From contig CAJQPW010000221.1 in the NCBI GenBank assembly GCA_905480295.1, forward strand, positions 1 through 38,059: DNA of 38,059 nt, written 5' to 3'. Position numbers and translations under genes: made by a program. The notes under the pieces were generated by a model. The model did not search any database. It was not told the DNA's origin and saw nothing but the letters and a program-made list of their open reading frames with translations. Positions 17,610-25,191 of the stretch are shown here, piece by piece; position 1 is the stretch's first letter; every line of letters starts with the position of its first letter. Source of the stretch: an uncultured Rhizobiaceae group bacterium. Its GTDB lineage: Bacteria > Pseudomonadota > Alphaproteobacteria > Rhizobiales > Rhizobiaceae.

Positions 17610-18350
17610 TCAGGCCACCGCGGCGTGACGATGCACCACCGGCCAGGTTTCCAATGGGCCGAAGATCTGGCGCATTTCCAAATAGTCTGCTTTCCAGAAC
17701 GGAAAACGTTGGAATACATTGTCGTAAATTCGGTCAACGTCGCTGATCATCAACAACCAATACAGTTGCAGTGGCTCATACCATTCCGGTCCGGAAATCA
17801 CCCGGGCATTAAACATCCGGCGATAGAAACTGCTGTGCTCTTTGCTGACATGCGAGAAACACTTGTCGGCTCGGAAATACTGACAGGCCATAACCGGCAC
17901 TTTCATCAACAGAAAGGGCAATTCCGGATAGTCCAGCGCAGCCTGTGGATCAGCAACAAACCGGCCCGGATCGATGATCATGTTGCCCTTGGCCAACAAT
18001 GCATCAACGTCTTCCCGGAAATAAGTGCGGCTCTGGCAATCGGGGTATTCGGCTGTGATAACCGTGATTTTGAAAGAACCCGCCAGACGATTATCGATAA
18101 ACAATCCAATAGTGGTGGAATTCTCTTCATGCATTTCATCGATGCCATGAGATACCCACAGGGATGAATCGCCGCTGTGACGCGCATACGCGTCGCGACG
18201 CAATTTATAAACCGCCTCACGGTCCTCAAAATCGACCATGCGTCGATATTCGATCCGGTGTTCCATCGCACGAATGCGATCTTGTAACGATAGTTTGGCA
18301 GGTTTGGTGATCAAATGATCAACCCCCTGCATATCAACGACTTTAGTCAT
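17610..18350 (-). CDS. FeeM-like N-acyl amino acid synthase (autoinducer-synthase/GNAT fold)
   Basis: A 246-residue protein I place in the FeeM family, whose characterised members transfer a fatty acyl chain from acyl-ACP to an amino acid; the fold is shared with LuxI-type AHL synthases and GNAT enzymes. Supporting segments are DREAVYKLRRDAYARHSG (about 43-60), the strand pair GLFIDNRLAGSFKI, the IDPGRFVAD block near residue 125 (like SRF in the family), and the KEHSSFYRRMFN motif near 170. No membrane segment is visible. The product is unknown and could be a signal, a lipid or a polysaccharide decoration. Two CtrA boxes lie upstream of its start. It converges on the ABC operon with a 245-bp gap in which I see no gene or clear terminator. 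Confidence 0.7.
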   Translation of the reverse strand: MTKVVDMQGVDHLITKPAKLSLQDRIRAMEHRIEYRRMVDFEDREAVYKLRRDAYARHSGDSSLWVSHGIDEMHEENSTTIGLFIDNRLAGSFKITVITAEYPDCQSRTYFREDVDALLAKGNMIIDPGRFVADPQAALDYPELPFLLMKVPVMACQYFRADKCFSHVSKEHSSFYRRMFNARVISGPEWYEPLQLYWLLMISDVDRIYDNVFQRFPFWKADYLEMRQIFGPLETWPVVHRHAAVA

Positions 18351-18392
18351 TCGCCCAATAACCCAAAGTGATCTTCTACTTTGACGTTTAGG

Positions 18393-18408
18393 TTAACGAA
18401 TTGTTAAT
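18393..18408 (-). promoter_or_regulatory. CtrA box, proximal, upstream of the FeeM-like gene
   Basis: Minus strand reads TTAA-CAATTCG-TTAACC, a complete TTAA-N7-TTAACC CtrA consensus, 43 bp upstream of the FeeM-like start codon, the distance expected for a box overlapping or abutting a promoter. Confidence 0.7.
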
Positions 18409-18435
18409 CGGTGTAAAGCTTTCCAGCGCCTCTAT

Positions 18436-18451
18436 TTAACTAATGGTTAAC
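18436..18451 (-). promoter_or_regulatory. CtrA box, distal, upstream of the FeeM-like gene
   Basis: Plus strand TTAA-CTAATGG-TTAAC, and the minus strand carries the TTAACCAT half-site. It starts 43 bp from the proximal box (about four helical turns). It also abuts a plus-strand TTGACA (18456), so it could act in both directions. Confidence 0.68.
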
Positions 18452-18455
18452 GTTT

Positions 18456-18516
18456 TTGACAAAATTCTACTAACCTCACATTAGTGATTTTTCTTCTTAA
18501 CCCATCAAACTATAAT
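18456..18516 (+). promoter_or_regulatory. Possible rightward promoter elements in the AT-rich intergenic stretch
   Basis: A perfect TTGACA occurs at 18456-18461 directly after the distal CtrA box, with only a weak -10 (CATTAG) 17 bp on. A perfect TATAAT occurs at 18511-18516, with only T-rich sequence where its -35 should be. Either could drive the short rightward open frame starting at 18556. Confidence 0.3.
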
Positions 18517-18555
18517 ATTTTACTTATCACGGATTAGAGATTTTTATTCTTGAGA

Positions 18556-18723
18556 ATGAGATCATGCAAGATATCCGTCCGTCGATTCCGCAAACGACCT
18601 GGTTCGCGGGCCAAGGTGGTTCAAAGAAGGGGAATAGGAAGGCACAAATCCGCAATTGCGGAATTTGCCGTGGACGCTGCAGATCGTGTTCTTACTGCCG
18701 CTGCAGAGAAAAGCAGAAAGTAA
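18556..18723 (+). CDS. Possible 55-residue basic small protein
   Basis: A short open frame in the 378-bp region between the FeeM-like gene and the GGDEF-EAL gene. It starts at ATG 18556 and stops at TAA 18721-18723, five bases short of the convergent GGDEF-EAL stop. The N-terminal half is strongly basic (RRFRKRPGSRAKVVQRRGIGR); the C-terminal half could be an amphipathic helix (AIAEFAVDAADRVLTAAAEK). A TATAAT lies 40 bp upstream, but no good ribosome-binding site is visible. A longer overlapping frame from ATG 18564 runs into the next gene and looks spurious. The stretch could equally be a non-coding transcript or chance. Confidence 0.25.
   Translation: MRSCKISVRRFRKRPGSRAKVVQRRGIGRHKSAIAEFAVDAADRVLTAAAEKSRK
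18649..18662. repeat. Perfect 14-bp palindrome
   Basis: TCCGCAATTGCGGA is self-complementary, and with one unpaired base the symmetry extends into flanking AAA/TTT. It lies inside the short 55-codon frame, between the FeeM-like and GGDEF-EAL genes. It may be a dimeric-protein binding site or an RNA stem; no function can be assigned. Confidence 0.5.
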
Positions 18724-18728
18724 TGTGG

Positions 18729-21053
18729 TCAGGCTGCAATCTGACGGCTGGAATTCAGTCTCGCCAACATCGTCTTGCTGGCAATCTGACGTTTGTCCAG
18801 CAACGGGCGAATCGATTCCCGGTCCACCGGTTTGCTGAAGAAGTAACCCTGAATTTCGTCAACCGGTGTCTGCGATGTCAGCAGTTGAAGCTGTTCCCGG
18901 GTTTCAACCCCCTCAATCACGACGGTCAGGCCGAGTTTCTGACCCAGAGCAGTAACCGCCTGAACCAGGGTAAGGCTGTTTGAATTCTTGTGCAGATCAA
19001 GAATGAACGACCGGTCGATCTTCACCTTGTCCAGCGGTAATTCGTTCATATAGCTCAGGCTGGAATAACCGGTGCCAAAGTCATCGAGGGATATCCGAAC
19101 ACCCATGCGTTTGAACTGGTTCAGCAGTTCGATGGTCTGGCCGACATTTTCCAACATCAGTGATTCGGTGATTTCCAGCTCCAGGCGCCCGGGTTCCAGA
19201 CCGCTGGTGGTCAATGCATCCTTGACAGTTTGAGCAAGGTCTCCCTGCTTGAACTGGATCGGGGACAGATTGACCGCCACCCGCGTACCACCAGGCCACG
19301 AAGCACAAGCGTTGCAGGCTTCAAACAGCATCCAGGAGCCAATTTCTGAGATCAGTCCAAGCTCTTCAGCAATCGGTATGAAACTGGCCGGTGATATGTA
19401 TCCGTTGGTCGGGTGTTTCCACCGCAAGAGAGCTTCACAGACCGTAACCTGCCCCTTCCGCACATTGACGATAGGCTGATAATGCGCCTCGAACTGGTCG
19501 CCCGCCAGGGAGACGCGGAGGTCATTTTCCAGCTTGTGCCGGCGTTGCATTTCGCGACTCATTTCCGCGTTGAAGACACGCCAATCACCGCGCGCACTCT
19601 TCTTGGCGCTGAGAAGTGCCAGATCGGCATTCTTCAGCAATTGTTCTGCCGTGGCGTTCTCCGGACTGCTCAGCACAATACCGATCGTGCATTCCAAAAT
19701 GACGCTTCGCCCGCCAAGTTGGAACGGCTTGGTGAAAGAATCGCAGATCGAGTCGGCCAAATGTGCCGCCAGATCAAGACTTCGTTTTTCGCGTATAACG
19801 ATGGCAAATTCGTCACCACCATAGCGCGCGCATTGCCCCATCCCTTTGGAAAGTTGTGACAAACGTTGTGCAACATTGCGCAACAATATGTCACCCTTGC
19901 TGTGTCCAAGTGCATCATTGACCTGTTTGAACCGATCAAGATTGACGAGAAGGACAGCACATTTATCATCCTCAGACAGCTCACCCATCTGCTTATCGAT
20001 ATGGTCGGGAAGCTGGTTGCGATTCATCAGTCCAGTGAGTCGGTCAAACCGCACCATATGTTCAATTTTCGAAGCGGCATCAACTTCCCGGGAAATGTCC
20101 TCAAAGGTCATCACCAGACCACCCGTTTCCATCCGCGATGCCCTGAATTTGATGCTGCGTTTGGTCTTCGTCCCCAAATCGAAAAACAGAGCGATGGTGC
20201 TTTCATCCGGCTTGTTGACCCAGCTCTGGATTTCGGCGGCATGGGAATCTGACAGACCATATTTTTTGTGCAGCAGCTGAATCATGTCATCCAGCAAAAT
20301 ATTTTTTAGAGACTTCAGAGAACGGCCCAAAAATGTGCCAATGTGTTTGTTGGCAACTTCCAGCATTCCCTGGGCGTTAAACATGCAAATGCCCTGAGGC
20401 ACGTTTTCCAAAGTGTTGTTAAACTGGGACGCCAGTTTTTCTGCCTTGCGCCGATTGACCACATTGTTGAGCAAATTGTCACGCTGCCGTGCCGCGATCG
20501 TCTGCAGTCCAATCATGTAGGGCGCCAGCATGACCGCCAGCAGGATATATTCCCCACCCTGAATCAACAAACCGGCAATCAACGGAAGGCCGACGGCAAA
20601 CAATTGCCCGTTCACCAAGCGCGAAATCGGAAAGCACCGCCCGCATACACCAATCAAATTGGCAAATGTCACAACGAAAGCGGTGAATTCGGCCAGCGGG
20701 TTTTGCAACACTGCTGTGATGAAGCACCAGATTCCAAAAGCCAGGGCATAAAGCACTGCCCCAATGGTGTATCGTTGTTCCCAACGCTCATAGTCGGCCA
20801 GAGTAAACGTCTGCTTTGCGTGATATTTGTGAAACTGGGCTGTCGTGATGTAACGCAAAGCGCCGAGCACGAGAACCACTCCTGCCAAAGCGTAAAGAAC
20901 AAAGGAATTGGTGGCGTAGGCGGACAGAATTACAGCAGCGGCAGATGTCGGCACCCCGATCAACAGCAGTTTGTAATCGGAAAAAACCGACAGGACAAAA
21001 GACTGGTAAATCGGGATTTCCGACCCGTTTTCTGTATTCAACTCTGGTTTCAT
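18729..21053 (-). CDS. Membrane-bound GGDEF-EAL protein, likely c-di-GMP phosphodiesterase
   Basis: A 774-residue c-di-GMP enzyme. The N-terminus has about six hydrophobic segments in two groups (28-70 and 95-190), followed by a PAS-like domain (about 205-320), GGDEF (about 330-495) and EAL (about 505-755). The GGDEF motif is intact (YGGDEF, 411-416), but the metal-binding Asp of the DxD strand is Asn371 (NLDRFKQVND) and no RxxD inhibitory site precedes the motif. The EAL domain has the full active-site set: EALLRW (540-545), VNLSP, LEITES, DDFGTGYSS (657-665), KID, EGVET and QGYFFSKP. This suggests phosphodiesterase output with GGDEF in a GTP-sensing or weak cyclase role. It is divergent from the UDP-glucose dehydrogenase gene. 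Confidence 0.93.
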   Translation of the reverse strand: MKPELNTENGSEIPIYQSFVLSVFSDYKLLLIGVPTSAAAVILSAYATNSFVLYALAGVVLVLGALRYITTAQFHKYHAKQTFTLADYERWEQRYTIGAVLYALAFGIWCFITAVLQNPLAEFTAFVVTFANLIGVCGRCFPISRLVNGQLFAVGLPLIAGLLIQGGEYILLAVMLAPYMIGLQTIAARQRDNLLNNVVNRRKAEKLASQFNNTLENVPQGICMFNAQGMLEVANKHIGTFLGRSLKSLKNILLDDMIQLLHKKYGLSDSHAAEIQSWVNKPDESTIALFFDLGTKTKRSIKFRASRMETGGLVMTFEDISREVDAASKIEHMVRFDRLTGLMNRNQLPDHIDKQMGELSEDDKCAVLLVNLDRFKQVNDALGHSKGDILLRNVAQRLSQLSKGMGQCARYGGDEFAIVIREKRSLDLAAHLADSICDSFTKPFQLGGRSVILECTIGIVLSSPENATAEQLLKNADLALLSAKKSARGDWRVFNAEMSREMQRRHKLENDLRVSLAGDQFEAHYQPIVNVRKGQVTVCEALLRWKHPTNGYISPASFIPIAEELGLISEIGSWMLFEACNACASWPGGTRVAVNLSPIQFKQGDLAQTVKDALTTSGLEPGRLELEITESLMLENVGQTIELLNQFKRMGVRISLDDFGTGYSSLSYMNELPLDKVKIDRSFILDLHKNSNSLTLVQAVTALGQKLGLTVVIEGVETREQLQLLTSQTPVDEIQGYFFSKPVDRESIRPLLDKRQIASKTMLARLNSSRQIAA

Positions 21054-21143
21054 TAAACTGGCCGCCCTCAGTATGTGTGCGAACAGATTACGGTGGGTTC
21101 CTAAATTTTTTTATAAAATGCTTTCAACCGAATGGGGTTATGG

Positions 21144-21159
21144 CTAAACGAAAGTTAAC
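21144..21159 (+). promoter_or_regulatory. Degenerate CtrA-like site
   Basis: CTAA-ACGAAAG-TTAAC has the right spacing with one mismatch in the first half-site. It lies in the 165-bp divergent region, 60 bp upstream of the UDP-glucose dehydrogenase start and 90 bp from the GGDEF-EAL start. It is recorded because three better boxes occur nearby; alone it would be weak. Confidence 0.3.
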
Positions 21160-21218
21160 CCTGAGTTCGGTATCGTCCGAAAAACCTCAACATTACGCAT
21201 CAAGAGCTTGGAATAACA

Positions 21219-22556
21219 ATGAAAATTGCATTGATTGGTACCGGCTATGTTGGTCTTGTGACCGGCACCTGCCTTGCAAATATCGGGCACGATATCATTT
21301 GCGTCGACCATGCAGAGGAAAAAGTCGAAGCACTCAACAGCGGAAAAATTCCGATTTTTGAACCTGGACTGGCAGAAATCGTGCAATCCGCCAAAAGTTC
21401 GGGCAAATTGGTCTTCACAACGGACCTCGCAGAGGCGGTCAGATCCGTTGATCTCATTTTCATAGCCGTTGGAACGCCCCAGGCCTCCGACGGACGTTCG
21501 GACCTGAGCCAGATCGAGGCCGCAGCCAAGCAAATTGCCAAGGCCGCAAATGGCGACAAGACCGTTGTGGTCAAGTCCACCGTCCCAGTCGGCACCTGCC
21601 GCCGTGTAGGTCGAATTCTGGCCAAACACGGCAACGATCATGATTTCCAGATCACCTCCAACCCCGAATTTCTGCGCGAGGGCAACGCGGTGGCCGACTT
21701 TATGAAGCCCGACCGCATCGTGATTGGAACTCAGTCTTCCTGTGCTGCTGACAAAATGCGCGCCATCTACCAATATTTTGACGACAAGGACGTGCCGGTC
21801 ATCATGACCAGTTTGGAAACGTCAGAACTTATCAAATATTCGGCAAACGCATTTCTGGCCGCCAAGGTCGCCTTCATTAACGAAATGGCCAATCTATGCG
21901 ATGCAACCGGCGCCAACGTAGAAGATCTATCGTTGGGTATCGGCCTGGATGAACGCATTGGGAAGGCATTTTTGAAACCGGGACCCGGATACGGTGGGTC
22001 GTGTTTTCCAAAGGATACCCTGGCACTGACCATTTTGGCCCAGGAAGCCGATTCCCCATCACGCATCATCGAAAGTGTGGTCGATTCCAACTCCAACCAC
22101 ATTCGACGCCTTGGCCGCAAAATTGCTGACTTCTGCGCAGAATCTTGGAATGTCGACCCCAAATTACCCCTGATTGACAAGCGCATTGCCATACTCGGGC
22201 TGGCATTCAAGGCAAATACCGACGACATTCGCTCTGCGGCCAGCACGGTGATCGCCCCGCTTTTGATTAAACAGGGAGCGAATGTGATTGGATTTGACCC
22301 GGAAGCAGCCGAAGCGGCAAGGAACGTCATTGATCATATCGAAACGACGACAGATCTTGACGAGGCCTTAACTGGTGCCGATGCCGTCTTGGTGTTGACG
22401 GAATGGGATGAAATCCGCGCAATCGACTGGGCTGAAAAGAAAAAACTGCTGGCATCTCCAGTCGTTGTTGACCTGCGCAACCTGTATGACACCAAGGAAA
22501 TGGCCCGCCTGGGCATGCAATATTCCTCTCTCGGTCGTCCCGCGGAAACCTTGTAG
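21219..22556 (+). CDS. ugd: UDP-glucose 6-dehydrogenase
   Basis: Oxidises UDP-glucose to UDP-glucuronate using two NAD+, supplying an acidic sugar donor for surface polysaccharide. The 445-residue protein has the N-terminal Rossmann motif GTGYVGLVTGTCLA (7-20), FIAVGTPQ, STVPVGT, NPEFLREG, and the catalytic GGSCFPKD block with the thiol nucleophile Cys262. The C-terminal second nucleotide fold (AILGLAFKANTDDIR) is complete. A weak GGA ribosome-binding site precedes the ATG. It heads the group of four glycosyltransferase genes that follow, 117 bp downstream, so UDP-glucuronate or derived sugars are probably used there. Confidence 0.95.
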   Translation: MKIALIGTGYVGLVTGTCLANIGHDIICVDHAEEKVEALNSGKIPIFEPGLAEIVQSAKSSGKLVFTTDLAEAVRSVDLIFIAVGTPQASDGRSDLSQIEAAAKQIAKAANGDKTVVVKSTVPVGTCRRVGRILAKHGNDHDFQITSNPEFLREGNAVADFMKPDRIVIGTQSSCAADKMRAIYQYFDDKDVPVIMTSLETSELIKYSANAFLAAKVAFINEMANLCDATGANVEDLSLGIGLDERIGKAFLKPGPGYGGSCFPKDTLALTILAQEADSPSRIIESVVDSNSNHIRRLGRKIADFCAESWNVDPKLPLIDKRIAILGLAFKANTDDIRSAASTVIAPLLIKQGANVIGFDPEAAEAARNVIDHIETTTDLDEALTGADAVLVLTEWDEIRAIDWAEKKKLLASPVVVDLRNLYDTKEMARLGMQYSSLGRPAETL

Positions 22557-22673
22557 CAAGAGCCTGTAGATCGCCAATCGCAATCAAATATCTGTGCGAA
22601 TTCATCGTTGCAGTTCCCTCAGCTGCAATCTATTGTGGTGTCGGTCACGTTTGGGCAGGGTCACGCACAAATA

Positions 22674-23918
22674 ATGAAACGCCTCAACGATGCCCGCATC
22701 CTGATGTACAGCCACGACACGTTTGGCTTGGGACATTTGCGACGTTGCCGGACAATCGCCCATGCGCTGGTTGAACGGTTTAAGGGCCTCACAGTTCTGA
22801 TTATTTCCGGTTCTCAAATCGCCGGAGCCTTCGATTTAAAGGCACGGGTTGATTTCGTAAAAATTCCCAGCGTTATCAAACTTTATTCTGGTGAATACAC
22901 ATCCATCAACGAACATATTGATATCAAAGATACGTTGACCATGCGTGAGGCACTGATCCTCGAAACCGCGGAATTGTTTGATCCTGATATCTTCATTGTC
23001 GACAAGGAACCGATGGGGTTGCGCGGTGAAGTGGAAAAGACTTTGGTCGCCTTGCAAATGCGGGGCTGTACCACGGTATTGGGATTGCGCGATGTCATGG
23101 ATTCCGCGGAACTGCTGGAAGAAGAGTGGAAAAAGAAAGACGTTATCGACAAGATTGCTTCGCTCTATGATGAAATCTGGATCTACGGTCCGCAGGATTT
23201 TTGGAACCCGCTCGAGGGATTGGTCGTGCCCAGTCGGATAGAAGACAAAACCCGATATGCCGGATTCTTGCAACGGGAAATTCCAACCAGCGAGAACCAC
23301 CGTGCGCAACATCCCTTGCCAGAAAACTATATTCTGGTGACCGCCGGTGGCGGTGGTGACGGATCTGACCTTATGTCGATGGTGTTGGCAGCAAGAGAGC
23401 ATGATCGCAATCTTGTATACCCCCTGGTGCTAATTCTCGGCCCTTTCATGCGCAGTGAACAACGTGAAGACATCCACCGCCGTGCAAATAACTTGCGCAG
23501 CGTTGTGGTAATCGACTTCGACAATGAGCTGGAAACCATCATGGACGGGGCCACCGCTGTGGTTGGCATGTGCGGTTACAACACATTTTGTGAAATCCTG
23601 TCGTTTGACAAACCGGCACTTTTCGTTCCCCGCACCCACCCCCGCATGGAACAACTGATCCGCGCGACACGGGCAAGTGAGTTGGGACTCACCCAGGTTC
23701 TTGATGCCGATCAGGCGATCGATCCCGCCAAAATGGCCGATGCATTGCATGCTTTGCCCAACACGGCAGCACCGTCAAAGTCACCCTATCAAATCAAGCT
23801 GGATGGGCTTGAGAATATCTGCAATCGTATCGAAGAGCTTCAGCAGTCCCGGGTTATCGACTCCGGCATCAACATGGACGCATCCAATATGGAAACCGCC
23901 GATACTGGTGCTGCGTGA
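22674..23918 (+). CDS. COG4671-type glycosyltransferase (GT-B, MurG-like C-domain)
   Basis: Predicted glycosyltransferase of the uncharacterised COG4671 type. It starts with ARILMYSHDTFGLGHLRRC, an N-terminal GT-B domain with the GxGHxxR loop, and the C-terminal domain carries a Gly-rich turn VTAGGGGDGSD and the donor-side MCGYNTFCEILSFDKPALFVPR block, as in MurG/GT28 proteins. I chose ATG 22674 (414 residues) because MKRLNDARIL directly precedes the first strand; an in-frame ATG at 22608 adds 22 unlikely residues. Sugar and acceptor are unknown. It is a paralogue of the gene at 25188, and the next gene starts 4 bp after its stop. Confidence 0.85.
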   Translation: MKRLNDARILMYSHDTFGLGHLRRCRTIAHALVERFKGLTVLIISGSQIAGAFDLKARVDFVKIPSVIKLYSGEYTSINEHIDIKDTLTMREALILETAELFDPDIFIVDKEPMGLRGEVEKTLVALQMRGCTTVLGLRDVMDSAELLEEEWKKKDVIDKIASLYDEIWIYGPQDFWNPLEGLVVPSRIEDKTRYAGFLQREIPTSENHRAQHPLPENYILVTAGGGGDGSDLMSMVLAAREHDRNLVYPLVLILGPFMRSEQREDIHRRANNLRSVVVIDFDNELETIMDGATAVVGMCGYNTFCEILSFDKPALFVPRTHPRMEQLIRATRASELGLTQVLDADQAIDPAKMADALHALPNTAAPSKSPYQIKLDGLENICNRIEELQQSRVIDSGINMDASNMETADTGAA

Positions 23919-23922
23919 TCCC

Positions 23923-25191
23923 ATGGACCGCATCAAAGTTGCAATATTTCTAAAGGGCTACCCCCGCCTTTCTGAAACCTTCATCGCTCAGGAAATTGCC
24001 AACCTGCAAAAGGCCGGTCTGGAATTAGAACTGGTTTCCCTCAGGCACCCCACCGACAGCAAACGCCATCCGGTGCACGAAGAAATCACAGCACCCGTCT
24101 CCTATTTGCCCGAATATGTGCACCACGAATGGAAACGGTGTATTTTGGGCTGGTGGCGAGCCCGAAAGCTTCCAGGATATGCAAAAGCTCGCACCATCTG
24201 GCTGAAAGACCTGGTTCGGGACCGCACCCGCAATCGGGTTCGCCGCTTCGTTCAATCTCTCGTCGCCGCTGCTGAACTGCCAGATGATATTGGGTGGCTC
24301 TATGGCCACTTCATCCACACACCCGGCTCTGTGACACGCTATACGGCAATTCTGCGCGAATTACCCTTTTCCATCAGCGCCCACGCCAAAGACATCTGGA
24401 CTTCGCCAGATTGGGAACTCAAAGAAAAACTCGCCGATGCCCGCTGGACCGTCACCTGTACCAAGGGTGGCGCTGACCATCTGTCATCTCTCGCTCCCAA
24501 CGGCGGCAGCGGCAACGGCAACGGCAACGGAGGTAAGGTAAAACTTGTCTATCATGGTCTCGACCTCAACCGCTTTCCCAGGCCTGAGCAAAAGGTTAGC
24601 AACAGAGACGGCACGGGCGATAAAAATCCAGTACGTTTCCTGAGCGTGGGGCGCGCAGTTGAAAAAAAAGGCCTTGATACCCTGCTGCAGGCATTGGCCG
24701 ATTTACCCACCGACCTGCACTGGCGATGGACACATATCGCGGGTGGACCCTTGCTCGGGGCGCTTAAACAACAAGCCAGTGACCTTGGTCTGACCGACAG
24801 GTTGAGCTTTCTTGGCAGTCAGGCCCAGTCGCGGGTATTGCAGGCCTACCGGGAGAGCGACATCTTTGTGCTCCCCTGTCGGATTGCCGCCGATGGTGAC
24901 CGCGATGGCCTGCCCAATGTCATCGTTGAAGCCCAGAGCCAATGTTTGCCAGTATTGTCGACCCCGATTTCGGGCATTCCGGAACTTATCGAAAATGGCG
25001 TGAATGGTGTTCTGGTTGAACCGAACAGTCCTCAACAACTTGCCTCCGCATTGATTGATATGAGCGCAGACCCGACCAGACGCTCCCAAATGGGAAATCT
25101 GGGGGCGGACAAAGTGCATGAGAGTTTCAACGCCGCCAATGAGATAAATCTCCTGCTCGAGTTGTTGCGTGACGGGGAGCGCAGCGAATGA
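23923..25191 (+). CDS. GT4-family glycosyltransferase
   Basis: A retaining glycosyltransferase of the GT4 family, resembling exopolysaccharide enzymes such as WcaL/AmsK. The 422-residue protein has an N-terminal domain beginning FLKGYPRLSETFIAQEI, the FSISAHAKDIW segment, and a C-terminal GT-B donor domain with FLSVGRAVEKKGLDTLL and the E-x7-E region DGLPNVIVEAQSQCLPVLST. A Gly/Asn-rich linker (about 193-205) encoded by a hexanucleotide repeat joins the two lobes. The frame is open well upstream, but ATG 23923 fits the domain start and lies 4 bp after the previous stop. The stop overlaps the next start by ATGA. Confidence 0.9.
   Translation: MDRIKVAIFLKGYPRLSETFIAQEIANLQKAGLELELVSLRHPTDSKRHPVHEEITAPVSYLPEYVHHEWKRCILGWWRARKLPGYAKARTIWLKDLVRDRTRNRVRRFVQSLVAAAELPDDIGWLYGHFIHTPGSVTRYTAILRELPFSISAHAKDIWTSPDWELKEKLADARWTVTCTKGGADHLSSLAPNGGSGNGNGNGGKVKLVYHGLDLNRFPRPEQKVSNRDGTGDKNPVRFLSVGRAVEKKGLDTLLQALADLPTDLHWRWTHIAGGPLLGALKQQASDLGLTDRLSFLGSQAQSRVLQAYRESDIFVLPCRIAADGDRDGLPNVIVEAQSQCLPVLSTPISGIPELIENGVNGVLVEPNSPQQLASALIDMSADPTRRSQMGNLGADKVHESFNAANEINLLLELLRDGERSE
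24511..24528 (+). repeat. Three tandem GGCAAC hexamers in a glycosyltransferase linker
   Basis: GGCAAC repeats three times without interruption, coding Gly-Asn-Gly-Asn-Gly-Asn after a GGCGGCAGC run. Slippage by whole hexamers would change linker length by two residues without breaking the frame. Confidence 0.6.

Noticed and set aside
18564-18983. 139-codon rightward open frame running into the GGDEF-EAL gene
   Set aside because: Its second half is antisense to the conserved EAL domain and the first half is Cys/Arg-rich noise; the shorter frame from 18556 is the better small-gene candidate.
23677-23922. Upstream extension of the GT4 gene
   Set aside because: Overlaps the preceding glycosyltransferase in another frame and has no family similarity; ATG 23923 fits the domain start.
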